NCBI GenBank assembly: GCA_026826555.1 | Contig: JAKSZT010054457.1 | Coordinates: 7,852,942-7,916,941 of the forward strand | Reading direction: 5' to 3' | Origin: Tolypeutes matacus | Lineage: Eukaryota > Chordata > Mammalia > Cingulata > Chlamyphoridae | Length of the DNA stretch: 64,000 bases | Shown: positions 35,201-47,994 of the stretch, piece by piece | How positions within the stretch are numbered: position 1 is the stretch's first letter | Layout: every line of letters starts with the position of its first letter | Notes under the pieces: model-generated | What the model saw: the letters and a program-made list of their open reading frames with translations, nothing else | Database searches by the model: none | Told to the model about the DNA's origin: nothing | Program-made: the position numbers and the translations under genes

Positions 35201-36284
35201 GCAAAGCCCCACCTCCTTAAACTTTCCCTCAAATCAACTAAAGCAACACAAATCCTAGAGTGTTTTCTAATACCCTCTCACTGGCATGCCCCAGAGTTCC
35301 CCCATGGTGTGTTTTCTCCTCGCTGTAAGTAATAAACCCGACCATTTAAAGTCAGGTCTGTTCCTGGTAGTCCTTGGCTGGAAAGGAGGGAAAGGGTAAG
35401 TGGAAAGCAGAACAACAAGGAAGAGAGAGCTCAGATGCCTGCTTCCCTTAGTGTAGTGGGAGGGGTTTGGGGGCTGGGCATGTTGTTTCAGACAAGATTT
35501 TGATGTGTCCAGAATCACTGCTCTTGCAGACATGACTCCACTTATGATCCATGTGCTGAATCCCAGGGGTGAAGGAAATGAGGCATTGGACTTGGGTGCA
35601 AAATTTAAGGGGGTACCAAAAACTCAGTCATCAAGAGAAATGATATTTTAAGGCAATATTCTTGAAAACCAAAATTAATGCAAAAAGTCCATGATGAAGA
35701 AATATCAAAATGTAAAAAGGCAGGAAGCAAAATGAAACTTCAAAATTCCACGTGTAAAATTCTTAAAGAAGAATTTAAAGGGAAAACATGCCTGCTATGT
35801 TCTAAGCATGGCAAGAGGCCACTCTAGTTAGAGGGAAAGAGATTCTTTAAAATAAATGTCTTAGTAACTTTTCCACTCAAAAGACTCAAGTACTCTGATT
35901 TAAGAGGAAAAACCCAATTCTATAAACAGTCTACCTGGCCCTGTAAGATCTGGATCTTCTCCAACACCCACCAGACCTACCTACCTGACCTCACCTCTAC
36001 TTTTCCCCTCACTCACTTTCCTCCAGTCACATTGATTTCCTTGCTGTCGAAAGCTTGGCAACCCCCTGCTGTATAGCACATGCTCAGGGTGGATTCTTTA
36101 ACAGAAACTGGTGTACAGCTCTGATCTATAATTCATCTGAACTGGCAGGGCTCAGCAATTTTTTTACAGACGCTTATATGTTAAACATCTCTCCAAATAT
36201 TATTCTGTATGCCTAGGTGACCCTTTCCTCACTAGTTTCCCAAGGTAGAATTCTTTTTTTTTAAAATTAATTAATTATTTATTT
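32271..36284. other. Intergenic with old repeat fragments
   Basis: No convincing gene. Frames at 32,662-33,084 and 33,405-33,638 show no family motif. About 34,060-34,200 (attcaacaaatatttgttgag, then ccttaggggacttccagtct) looks like an old L2 or MIR-type 3' end. About 35,930-36,070 is another weak L2-like stretch. A low-complexity AT-rich patch lies at 32,440-32,520. Confidence 0.45.
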
Positions 36285-36480
36285 ATTTATTTTTTTACTT
36301 TATTTTGTACATTTAATAATTGAAAATATAAACAATTAAAAACTAAAAAGTAAACACAGATGAATAAATATATAAATTTCTCAAATAAATGTAACGGATA
36401 CATATAAAAATTGTTTTGAATCAAATAATATGTTACACAATATATTTGGTTCAGAGTAATGCATTCATACGGTATTTGTC
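36285..36480 (-). mobile_element. L1 3' UTR fragment, minus strand
   Basis: On the minus strand it matches the 3' end shared by L1-1 and L1-2 (gaaatttatatatttattca, aaagtttttaattgttta, tgtacaaaataaagt). It ends where family X copy C begins. About 65 bp (36,418-36,480) are seen again, diverged, at the 3' limit of L1-5 (39,104-39,175). Confidence 0.8.
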
Positions 36481-36564
36481 TTTTTTTTTAAAATTAAATA
36501 GATTGATTTAATCCATATTTAAAGTATAAGAAGGAAGAGCAAATTGCCTCTCTACCTAGCTTTG

Positions 36565-39100
36565 TACTTTTTTTTTTTAATATATTTTTGTTACAGAAGT
36601 TGTGAACTTAGAAAACAATCATGCACATGTGCAGAACTCCCATACAACAACCCCTCACCAACACACCACACTGCTGTGGAACTTTTGCTACAGACTACAA
36701 AACAATAGCATCAGGCTACTACCACCAACTACGGTCCACAGCGTACATCTGGCATATCCCTTCCATAACCCCTACTATTAACACAGTACATCTTTGGCAT
36801 TGCTGCAAAAATATTACAGTATTACTATTAACTATGGTTCATAGTTACATTGATTGTATTTTTCCATGCTTCTCCACATTACCACCACCCTGCAATAGTG
36901 ACGTGCATCAATTGTAGTTCACAGAAGGACATTCTTGCATTTGTACTATTATCCACAATCCTCATCCACCTCTGGATTCACTGTATTATTTGGTCTCTAG
37001 ATTATTCATATATATATATATATATATATATATTTTTAAATGCCTAGATTACATAAATGTTACACAAAAATTACAGGGATTCCCATGTTCCCCACCTCCC
37101 ACACCTCCCATAACATCTCACATAAACATCTTTCATTCTCACATGGCACATCACCTGCAATAGATGTACACATCCTGGGGCTTTGCCATTAAGCATGGAC
37201 CATAGTTCACATTGTAGACCACACTCCCTCCCACACAGTTCTCTATGTTACATGCTGATGTAAAATGCCCTATATCTGTCGTTGTAATGTCACTCAGGAT
37301 AATTCCCAAGTCCTGAAAAAGCACTTGTATTACAACTGCTTTTCCCTTCCCTGCCCCAAAAGCATCCAGTAGTACCTGGCTCCACCTCACTGTTGTACTT
37401 TCTTCCATTGCTTGAATCACATTATGTCTACAACAGAATACCATTAAGTCCACTCTAGTCCATAGCTCTATCACCAATCCTGAAGAGTTTGGGATGGTGA
37501 TGTCCACTCCACCTCCAAGTGAGAGGGGGTTTATATCCCATGGAAATGGTGGATGGGATTATCCTGCCTGCAGCTGCAGGCTCTCTCCATTCCCTGGGAT
37601 GGCCATTGTCCATCATCTTCTCCTCACCAGGTGACTTGGGTGAGTCTATTGTCCTACAGAGTAGGAGTTGTAGCTCCACCAATATTCCAGGCACAGCTGG
37701 CACATGGGCAGACCTGAGGCTCCAGTCTCTGAAGTACACCTACAAACTCCAGCATCACATATAGATTTGAATTGAAAGGACTGATGGACCATGTGCAGGG
37801 AGGACTTATTTGAGTCCAACTCTGTCACTCTTAGGAGCACAGGTTCCAAAGTAGAGCCCACTGATAAGGCATCAGTCTCTGGAGCTACCCCCCCTTATAT
37901 AGGACCTGGGTGTCTCCAGAGCCCTCAGAACCCCCTGTGTGTTGGATGATATCCACTTCGGTGCTCTATGAGATCCTGCTGAGGTGTGCATAAGCATTAC
38001 CTCTGGGATGATCTCCCGACTCTCTTTGAAGTCTCTTAGCCACATGAACACATTTGTTTTTACCTTTCCCCCTTTTATTCAAGGTCTTTTTCCAGTCGTA
38101 TTGCCAGTTGGCACTTGGTATTAATCCCTCATTGCCAGGGAGGCTCATCCCGGGAGTCATGTCCCATGCTGGGGGGAAGGTAATGCATTCATATGGTGAG
38201 TTTGGCTTAGAGAGAGGCCACATTTGAGCAACAAAGAGGCTCTCAGGTGGCAACCCTTAGGCACCCCATAACAGTAGGCTAAGTTTCAATTACAAGAGCA
38301 AAGACTCATGAGGCTAGTCGTAAATAATAAGAACTCATCAGTGGACCATCCTCCTTTGTCCCTGCCCACAGGGGACTGTTGCTGCTCCCTTGGAGGCTGT
38401 GGCAGAGCTCTCCCGGCTGGGAATTCAGTATTCCCTCATTTATTGAGTGATTGCCTACCCACTATGACAATGCCCCACCCCCTTGAACAATTTTATATAT
38501 CTTTCATGTATATTCAGGTGAACTTCCTCCTATGAAACCCCCATCCCAGACACCCCCCATGAATGATCCTCTCCTGCCCCCTCTGTAACCCTCTCTGATC
38601 CAAACCTTCCTTGAAGATGAAGCTCATATAATAGCCAAATACAATTAATAGGAAAATGAAATAATAAAGATAAGTTTGAATATAAGAGATAAAATACATG
38701 ATAACTTTAAAAAAACACTAGAAATAAAATTAAAGGATTGGGACATTCAAAAAATGGGAAAATTTTTTTTTAATTTAACATTTTTCCTTTTATCACTGCA
38801 TTATTGGGTGTCCAGTCTGTATTGTGGCACCTGCCCCCTCTCACTCCCCAGTGTCTCCCGAATTTTCATTTAATTTTCAAAGAAGTTTTATATCACAGCA
38901 AAGTCACACACAGAATACTAGAGACTCCCATATACCCAAACTCCTTCCCCTTTCCTCATCCCAGATTAAAACCCTTTTTATATGTATGGTAGCATTGTTA
39001 TAAATGTTGTACAGATAGTTAAACATAGCTACTAAACATTGTCAATGGTTTACAGTATAGTTTACAATTTAGACGGTACAGTTCAATAATTTTTCATGAT
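36565..39100 (-). repeat. Family X, copy C (longest copy)
   Basis: About 2.5 kb in antisense, ending in a T run at 36,569-36,580 (poly(A) on the sense strand). A (TA)n run at about 37,008-37,034 separates two 3' modules. Sense-strand landmarks are gatgagcctccctggcaatg, tcctatataaggggggg (TATA-like, about 37,890-37,906), gagtgacagagttggactca and gtggagtggacatcaccatc. A frame on the sense strand (37,861 down to 37,646, continuing out of phase to 37,455) matches the one in copies A and E. The class is not recognised; the poly(A) tail suggests L1-driven movement. Confidence 0.75.
37008..37034. repeat. (TA)n microsatellite
   Basis: Thirteen or so TA units within family X copy C. Copy E has a shorter TA/TG-rich stretch at the equivalent place (about 61,905-61,925). 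Confidence 0.85.
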
Positions 39101-39139
39101 AATTTTTTTTAAATCATACAATATGTTACACAATGTATT

Positions 39140-42100
39140 TGGTTCATAGTAATGCATTTATACAGGATTTGTCCTTTGGTGTCTGGCTTGCTTTGCTCGA
39201 GGTTCATCCATGTTGTCATATGCTTTAGAACTTCATTTCTTCTTACACCTGCATAATATTATATCGTGTGAATAGACCACAGATTTTTTATCCATTTGTC
39301 TGTTGATGGACACCTGGGTTGTTTCCAACCCTTGGCAATGGTGAATAATGTTGCTATGAACATTGGTGAGCAGATGTCTGTTCACGTCACTGTTCTCATT
39401 TCTTCTGCATATATACCCAGTAGTGGTATTGCAGTGTCACGTGGCAAGACTACATTCAAATTTTTTAGGGACTGCCAAACAGTCCTCCATAGTGGCTGTA
39501 CCATTCTGCATTCTCACTGACAGTGAAGTGTTCCTCTCTCTCTCCATCCTCTCCAACACTTTTAGTTCTCTGTCTTTTTAATAGTGGCCATTCTGATAGG
39601 TGTGAAATGATATCTCATTGTAGTTTTGATTTGCATTTTTCCCTAATCATGAGTGATATTGAGGATTGCTTCATGTCCTTTTTGCCATTTGTATTTCTTC
39701 TTTATGTATGTCTGTTCAAGTCTTTCTCCCACTTTTTAATTGGATCATTTGACTTTTTATTGTTGAGTTGTAGTATCTCTTTATATATCCTGGATATTAA
39801 ACCCTTATCAGATATGTGATTTCCAAATATTTTTTCCCATTGAGGTGGCTGCCTTTTCACCCTTCTGACAAAGTCCTGTGAGGTGCAAAAGTGTTTAATT
39901 TTGAGGAGATCCCATTATCTATTTTTTCTTTTGTTGCATATTCTTTGGGTGTAAGGGCCAAGAAACAAGCACTTTACTACAAGGTCTTAAAAATGTTTCC
40001 CTATATTTTCTTCTGGTAGTTTTATGGTCCTGGCTTTTATATTTAGATCTTTGATCCATTTTAAGTTGATTCTTGTATAGGGGGTGAGATAGGGGTTCTC
40101 TTTCATTCTTTTTTTTTTTTTTTAAAGATTTTATTTATTTATTCATTTATCCCCCCCTTGCTGCTTGTGCTCACTGGGTCAGCTAACCACACTGTGCGGG
40201 CGGGTTTGCCTTCACCAGGAGGCCCCGGGAACCAAACCCGGGGCCTCCCATATGGTAAACAGGAGCCCTACTGATTGAGCCACAGCTGCTTCCCTCTTTC
40301 ATTCTTTTGGTTATAGATATCCAGTTCTCCCAACACCATTTGTTGAAGAGACTGTTTTTTCCAATTAGCGTGGTCTTGGTAGATTTGTCAAAAACCAGTT
40401 GGCTGTATAGGTGAGGGTTTATTTATGGGTTCTCAATTCTATTCCACTGATCAATAGAATGCCAGTACCATTCTGTTTTGACCACTGTAGCTTTGTAATA
40501 TGTTTCAAGGTCAGGCAGTGAAATAACTCCCATGTTGCTCTTCTGTTTTAGAATGCTTTTGGCTATTCGGGTGCACTTAGACTTCCAGATGAATTTGGTA
40601 ATTGTCTTCTCTAATTCTGTAAAGTAAGCTGTTGGGATTTTGATTGGTATTTGCATTGAATCAATAAATCAGTCTGGGCAAGACTGACATCTTCACAATA
40701 TTTACTCTTCCAATCCATGAACACGGAATGTCTTTCCATTTGTTTAGGTCATTTTAAATTGCTTTAAGCATTGTTTTATAGTTTTCTGCATACAGGTCCT
40801 GTACTTCTTTGGTTAAATTAACTTCTAGTTATTTGAGTCTTTGTGTTGCTATTGAAAATGGAATTTTTCCCTTGATTTCCTCCACAGGTTGTTCCATACT
40901 AGTGTACAAAAACATTACTGATTTTTGCGTCTTGATCTTGTATCCTGCCACTTTGCTGAACTCATTTATTAGTTCAAGTAGCTTTGTTGTGGATACTTCA
41001 GGAATTTCTACATACAGGATCATGTCATCTGCAAACAGTGAGAGTTTTACTTCCTCTTTTCCTATTTGGATGCCTTTAATTTTTTTCTTGTCTAATTGCC
41101 CTAGCTAGAACTTCTAGTACAATGTTGAATAACAATGGTGACAGTGGGCATCCTTGTCTTCTTCCCAATCTTAGAGGTAAGGCTTTCAACCTTTCCCCTA
41201 TGAATATGATGTTGGCTGTGGGTTTTTCATACATGCCTTTTATCATATCAAGGAATTTTCCTTTTATTCTTATCTTTTGAAGTGTTTTTATCAAAAAAAG
41301 GATGCTGGATTTTGTTGAATGCCTTTTCTGCATCTATTGAGATCATCATGTGTGTTTTTCCCTTCAATTTGTTAATGTGGTGTATTACATTGACTGCTTT
41401 TTTTATGTTGAACCAGCCTTGCATACCAGGAATAAATCCCACTTAGTCGTGTTGTATAAGTCTTTTGATATGCTGTTGGATTCGATTTGCAAGTATGTTG
41501 TTGAGAACTTTTGCATCTATGTTCATTAGAGAGATTGGTCTGTAATTTTCTTTTCTTGTGGAATCTTTATCTGGCTTTGGTATTAGGGTGATGTTGGCGT
41601 CATAAAATGTGTTGGGTAATATTCCCTCCTCTTCAATTTTTTGGAAGAGTTTAAACAGGATTGGTGTTCATTCTTTTTGAAGTGCTTGGTAGAATTGACC
41701 TGTGAAGCCATCTGGTTCTGGATTTTTCTTTGCTGGGAGATTTTTGATGATGGATTCAATCTCCTTAAATGTGATTGGTTTGTTAAGTGCTTGTATTTCT
41801 TGTAGCATCAGTGTAGGTTGGTTGTACATTTCTAAAAATTTGTCCATTTCATCTAAGTTGTCCAGTTTGTTGGCATATAGCTTCTCATGATATCATCTTA
41901 TGATTCTTTTTATTTCTCTGAGGTTATTTGTAACTTCTCCCCTTTCATTTCTGATTGTGTTTATTTGCATCTTCTCTCTTTTTTTCTTTTTTAGTCTAGC
42001 AAGGGTTTTGGCAATTTTATTGATCTTCTCAAAGAACCAGCTTTTGGTTTTGTTGATTTTCTCTATTGTTTTTCTGTTCTCATTTTCTTTTATTTCTACT

Positions 42101-43129
42101 CTAAACTTTATTATTTCTTTCCTTCTGCTTGCTTTGGATTTGGTTTGCCTTTTTATTTCTAGTTTCTCTAATTGTTCAGTTAAATCTTTGAGTTTTGCTC
42201 TTTCTTGTTTTTTAATATAGGCATTTAGGTCTATGAATTTCCCTTCAAGAAAGCCTTCACTGTAGCCCATAAGTTTTGATACATTGTGATCTCCTCTTCA
42301 TTTGTCCCGATATATTTACTGATTTCACTTGCAATTTCTTCTTTGAGCCTCTGATTATTTAGGAGTGTATTGTTCAGTCTCCACACATTTGTGAATTTAC
42401 TTTTTTTCTGTCTATTATTGATTTCTAGTTTCATTCCATTATGATCTGAGAAGATGCTTTGAATAATTTCAATCTTTTTATATTTATTGAGAGCTGCATT
42501 GTGACCTAACATGTGGTCTATCCTGAAGAAAGATTCATGGGCACCTGAGAAGATTGTATAACTCACTGAGTTTGGATGCAGTTTTCTGTATATGTCTGTG
42601 AGCTATTACTTGTTCATCATATTGTTCAAGTTCTCTGTTTCCTTGTTGATCTTCTGTCTAAGTATTCTATCTTATGATGTGAGTGGGGTGTTGAAGTCTC
42701 CAATGATTATTGCAGAAATGTCTGTTTCTCCCTTCAGTTTTGCCAGAGTTTGTCTCATATATTTTGGGGCACCTGGTTAGGTGCACAGATATTTACGATT
42801 GTTATATCTTCCTGGTGGAGCATCCCTTTTATTAAAATATAATGGCTTTCTGTATCTCTTATAAATTTTTTTGCATTTAAAGCCTATTTTGTCTGATATT
42901 AGTACAGCTACCCTTGCTCTTTTCTGGTTACTATTCAGTGGAGTATCTTTTTCCAACCTTTCACGTTCAGCCGGTTTGTATCCCTGGGTCTAAGGTCAAT
43001 TTCTTGTAAGCAGCATATGTATGGCTCATGTTTTGTTATCCACTCTATCAGCCTGTGTTTTTTGATTGGGGAGTTTAATCCATTCACATTCAATGATATT
43101 ACTCTAAATGTACTATTTACTTCCTCCAT
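39140..43129 (-). pseudogene. L1-5 ORF2 remnant
   Basis: On the minus strand the ATG at 43,127-43,129 opens the endonuclease with VISLNVNGLNSPIKKHRLIEW, the best-preserved start among these L1s. Further blocks are SDHNGMKLEINN (about 42,420), the reverse transcriptase motif [15 protein letters not shown] (about 41,430) and the active-site FADDMILY (about 41,025). The C-terminal part is broken by a SINE at 40,113-40,293 and by stops. It is not translatable as one protein. Confidence 0.87.
40113..40293 (-). mobile_element. tRNA-derived SINE in L1-5, minus strand
   Basis: On the minus strand: gggaagcagctgtggctcaa, gggtttggttcccggggcc, a short body, then aataaatgaataaataaaat and poly(A). The target duplication ctctttcattctttt lies at 40,098-40,112 and 40,294-40,308. 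It is very similar to the SINE at 4,390, so the two are the same young-looking subfamily. Confidence 0.92.
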
Positions 43130-44478
43130 TTAATTCTTTGGTTTTCCTATGTCATCTTGTTTTTGTCTCTCTTTTTTCTCTTTTAGTTATCCTTTCTGCT
43201 GTTCTTCTTCTATACTCTCTTCCAAGCCTCTCTCTCCTGTCTTTTTCTTTCAGGTTCTAAGGCTTCCTTTAATATTTCCTGCAAAGGTGGAATCTTTTTT
43301 GCAAATTCTGCATCTCATCTGTTACTTTCTTGTATTTCCTTTCTTGGGCCATGTCTTCTATTTTCTTAGTATGGGTCATAACTTTTTGCTGGTGTTTAGG
43401 CATCTGGTTAGGATGTAGTTTACTCAGATGCTCAATCTCTTTCTCTTTTATACAGATTTAGTGGCAGGAGGTTATGAGTTATCACAGCTCTTTGATTTTT
43501 GGCTTGACCTGGATTGTTAGAATTGTCCTGCTGGTTGTTCAAAACTGGGCACTGGACCCAGTAATTGGTTTTAGAGTCATTTCCTAGGTCCTTGGGCAGG
43601 GAGACTATAGAGGCCAGAAAAAGCTTCTCCTACTTATTTTTCATTTTCTTATGTGCACTTCCTTGTTCTGCCAGGAGATGGCCCTCTTTGACAGTTCTCA
43701 ATTCAATGCCTGGTCAGAGTGTATTTTTGTGACACAGACCAGATCAATGTGATAGAGCTTCCTTTCTGAGGGCTAAGAGCCTTGTAATTCAAACTTTCTG
43801 AGACAGTTCTCCAGCCTTCTCTGGCATCCCCCTCCCTTTTCCCAGCTAGGAAATATTTCCACTCCCCTCTGAGTCCTAAGCAATCAGTCCCTGTTAGCAG
43901 AGGAGGAAATTGGGAGGATTGTATATCTTTAGCCTCTTGCAGGCTCCAAGGCAAACAATGGCGCAGCCCCATCTGGCCTGGAAAGGCTCTAGTGACACAG
44001 GAGACCAAACCTGCAAGTGAAAAGCCAGAGCAGCCCCAGGCTCTGTCTCCCCTCTCCTGTGGAGTCCTCAACAATTAGTCCAAGCTAGAAGAGAAGGAGA
44101 TTGTGAAGGTCGGATTTCTCCAGTCCTTCGTAGGGTCCCAGAGCAAACCATTGATTGGTCCCAACTAGCTTGGAAGGGTCCGTGGGGCTCCGCAGCCCAA
44201 ATTTGTGGGTCAGAACTTGAGTCAGCCTTAAGCTGTGTCCCTCTCCCTCCCCTTTCCTGGAGTGGTAGATCCCTGGAGCCCCCTTTGTCTGTTGTTTCAT
44301 GTCCAGAGGCCCTAGACTTCTAAAGAGTGTGGGGGAGGGTGCTGGCAGCAGCAGCCACTGCTGGGTCCAACTTACGGTTCTGTCGTAGCAATTTCTCTCT
44401 TTTGTCCCTCTCTCCTCTGGGTGGTGTGCAGCCTTCACATGCTGTCCTAAACCCTAGAAGATCTTTTTTGGGGGCTCT

Positions 44479-46127
44479 GAAGGTTGAATTCTGATGCATT
44501 TTGGGGACACAAGTCAAAAGTCACTTTCCCTGGTAAAGTTATGGGTCAGGGACTGTGTTTAGTGCCTTCCATGCAGTCACTATTTCTCCTCAAACATTTA
44601 CAACTTTATGAGTTAGTGCTGGAAAAGACAACCTGCCAGAGGTCCTAAAGGTACCTGCATGTCTTGCTGGGTATGCCAAGAATGCAGGACCCTAACAGCT
44701 CTTTACCTAGGCCTTTTCTCAGGATTGTGTTTGCAGGGAACATCCTTGGAAGATAAGGTAAAATCTCCTTCTGTGACAAAGAGCAAGCTTGCTATCAAAG
44801 TGTATTCCCCAAGCTCAGGTTTCCTTGCCTGTGACGCAACTCACTCTGTGCACAGCATCTACATGGGTCTTTCCATATTACTTCAGTGGGACTTGGGAGA
44901 TGTGGAGAGCCAACCCCAAAATGATGTTCATGCTGCTTGTTGTGACATGAGTAAGCAAATTACTTTTTCTATGACCTAAGAGTCTTATATCTTCTGCCAG
45001 ATACCACAAAACATTAGCAAGCTAACTTACTAGCTTGCAAGTAGTGTTACATCCCAAACACTGACAGTTTGAAGTAAGTATCATCAATTATAGAGTTAAG
45101 TTCAATTAAGAAGAATTTGAAATGGCTTATTAAAAGTTGTAATACTAACTGGTAAAACCACTGGCATGTTACTAAGCCATTAAGCTCATTAACCTTTCTT
45201 GGTACTCCTGTAAAACACAAAGCAGTCCTTTAAACCTATGTAAAGCACTTCATAAGTGTCTTATTTAACTAGAAATTTCAAAATTGTGAATCTATCCAAA
45301 TAGACTAACATAGAAAATTAGGATTTTTTTTCACTCCACCACTCTTTATGATAATATAAATATGTATAACACAAGTTGAGAAGCAGCAGGCTCTGATAGA
45401 AGTGAGTTTTCTTACTAAAGCTGCTACTTAACTGGGTATATTTCCTTAACCAACGTAATTTCTTTGAGCTTTAGTTTCCATTTTAGTTTAAAGCATTCAA
45501 TGAGAAAATACTCATAAGGAACATGCTAAAGTGCCTGACACAGAACAGATGGTCAATAACTCACACTGTGTAGAAAATAGTTACTGCAGGCTGGAGATTA
45601 GTGTCTTTAAAAGTCCTGCTTTCAACCTTGTCCCTTAGCTGGTATCTGGGAACTTGGATGTAGGAAAGATTCTCATCATTCCCTGCCAGCAGCTCACTGT
45701 ACCTAACCTGTTTGTATACACAATGTGATGTATGCTGAACACCTGCTTTCCTTCTGAAATTCTGGAATTTTGATACTTACTGGACAGAGAAGGCCACATG
45801 ACTGTTGCCTAGTAAATACCTTGGGCACTGTGTTTCTAAGGACCTTCTTTGGTAGACAACATTTCACATGGTTTGTCACAACTTTGAGACTCTACATTTA
45901 TAACTTTGGTTAATGTATCCAACACCTTGCAGGAGTGTAGACTTCATGATTTGAATGCTCCCTTTATTTTCTCAAAATTGTAGTATCAGTGCCTATTCTC
46001 AGGCCTGTTGCATAATGGAGTCTCAATAAATGTTTGACAGATAACCTAAATCTGAGGTAGTTTCCTAGCTCTCAGATTCAACCATTGTGCCCTTGGATGA
46101 TACATAACATGTGAGACCAAACAGATG
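44479..46127. other. Intergenic with MIR fragment
   Basis: About 45,440-45,560 (ttgagctttagtttcc, then agtgcctgacacagaaca) is a MIR on the plus strand. A second weak MIR-like piece lies at about 45,165-45,265. The frame at 44,659-44,979 shows no family motif and no gene is recognised. Confidence 0.5.
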
Positions 46128-46573
46128 ATGGTTAGGCTAATGTGTCAACTCAGCCAGGTGATTGTGTCCAGGTGTTTGGTCAAGCAAGCACTGGGCTAAT
46201 TGTAATACAAGAGCATTTATGGACTTCGGTCACCAGTGTGTTTACTGCATGGATGGCTGATTATATCTGCATCAATCAGGGAGATGGCATCAACAATGGA
46301 TGATGCTTTTATCCAATCAGTTGAATGCCTTAGAAGGGGAACTGATTTCAACATTCAGAGAAAATTTCCCAGCTCATCTTTGGACAGCCAATTTCTCTCA
46401 GAAACTCATCAAGGACCTTTCATTGGACTTTCATCGGAGCCCCTGGTTTGCGTCCTGCCTGCAGACGTGGACTTGTGCATCTCTACAGTTGTGTGAGAGA
46501 CTCTTTTAATCTCATATTATATTGACAGATATCTTCTTTTGATTCTGTTTCCCAAGAGAACCCTGACTAACAC
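46128..46573. repeat. Unclassified old interspersed repeat
   Basis: It starts gatggttaggctaatgtgtc and ends ttctgtttcccaagagaacc, then ctgactaacaca. The layout is familiar from other mammals as a repeat of this length, but I cannot name the family with confidence. Two overlapping short frames inside (46,236-46,509) are therefore not genes. Confidence 0.5.
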
Positions 46574-47994
46574 ACATGCTTATCTGTAAAACAGAAGTGC
46601 TATTCCTAAAGGCAATATACCTTGCAGGATGAGGTGATGTTTAAAGGCTGTCAGTGTAGGCTGGCCAATCTTTCCCTAAGACTCTCCAAAGATAATTCAC
46701 ATGGCCACTTTGCAAGTATTGCAAATTTAATTAACAAGGGACCACCATCTCCATTGTGACTCCACAGATCTCAGCAGAATCCCAAGAACCTTCATTTTTC
46801 ACTAGAGTTTCTGAAAGAGAAGACTGGATGGTGGGCAAGCCAGAGGCTCAGAAAGCTTATGCTCAGGGAAGCCTCACTTTGCCCCTTCTTTCACCATGTT
46901 CAAATTACTTAGAGAGAGTGTCTCAGCCCTGCTGCCTGGATGCCATGTAGGAATGACACAGCCACATGTGGGCAGGGTGAATAAACCAACAACCCTGAAT
47001 GGGAGATTTTTCCTGTGAGTGATTGGGGATTCCCTGGTGGAAGGCAGGAAAAGTGTGGCAGAAGCTCAATGGCCCTGGAAGTGGGGTGGGGGGGTGTTAT
47101 AAAGAGATCCAGAGGATGACTTGCAGCTGTTTCTTACTGATCAAGACCTTGTGGGCTTGAAGTGATCATTTAGTTCCCAATGGCAACTTTTTCTGATTCT
47201 TACTATTATTATGGCTTTGAAGAACTTGAGGGTCAAAGTATGGCCAAGCCAGCCATACTCTTAACAGTTTGGTTTTAAAACTTCACCACCACAGCAACTC
47301 TACCCAAAAGCTAAGAGAGTGGAAATTCTCTGCAGAAGAGTTGTTTTATCTACTCTGGAGTCTCAGCATGAGGTAGAAGAGGGCTCTATAAGCTTTGATC
47401 ACCATCTTTGAACAGTTTACATCTTAGTGGGTGAGGGGAGGGTCTGTCTCCCCCTGTGGGTTTATGTCCCCCCCCACCCCCAATTCAAACTCACTGGTGT
47501 CTCTTCATAGGAAGTGGCATTAAGGTGAAAACAATGAATGCATTTGAGTCATATGAATAAAGAAAGAGTAAAAGAACACAAGTCTGAAAGAATAATCAAT
47601 GAGGAGCCTCTTAATCTGGTCTCTAACTAACTTGGTACATGAAGGATGGGAAAAGGCTAATATTTGCAAAATAATTAATAAAATTAGCATTTTACAACTG
47701 TATAGGAAAGTTAGAGATAGCTACCAGAAGAATAGCATAGGAAAAAATTAAGTATATGTGGATTTTAGGGGTGGAATTAGAAGATATATTTTAGACAGTC
47801 AGTGGTAATTGACTTTGTCAGCAATCTATTTTCAAGAAGACCAAGTGTAAGTTAGAGAAAAAGAGAGCAGTGCTGTTGTTGAAGCAGAGAAAACATGAGT
47901 GAAGTTTGAGGCATGGCCAAAGAAGACTTGAGAAGGAGGCTGTTGTGGCAGTTAGAGCATGCAGGGCTTTAAACATTATTAAGAATGTTGATGG
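46574..47994. other. Intergenic, no recognised gene
   Basis: Unique-looking sequence with a G run at 47,089 and a C run at about 47,468. No RNA gene or coding signature seen. It ends at the 5' end of L1-3. Confidence 0.5.

Larger units (their letters stand above)
39101..44478 (-). mobile_element. L1-5, minus strand, lacking ORF1
   Basis: The 5' UTR begins near 44,478 (about 80 bp short of L1-2). ORF2 is on the minus strand. The 3' UTR is lost: the element stops at an A run (ttaaaaaaaa on the sense strand) next to family X copy C. The ORF1 body is deleted. The ORF1 start region (about 43,415 to 43,325) runs straight into the ORF1 3' end (43,320 onward), joined at agaatttgcaaaaaag. A SINE is nested at 40,113. 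ORF2 has many breaks but keeps an intact FADD box. Confidence 0.9.

Noticed and set aside
41900..42220. Long hydrophobic frames antisense to L1 ORFs (also at 7,085, 24,872, 25,550, 49,740 and similar)
   Set aside because: They are shadows of A-rich L1 ORFs. Reading T-rich antisense gives Phe/Leu/Ser-rich pseudo-membrane proteins in every L1 copy.
46236..46509. Two overlapping frames that look like a small gene
   Set aside because: They lie wholly inside an old interspersed repeat (46,128-46,573) and are in different frames of the same sequence.
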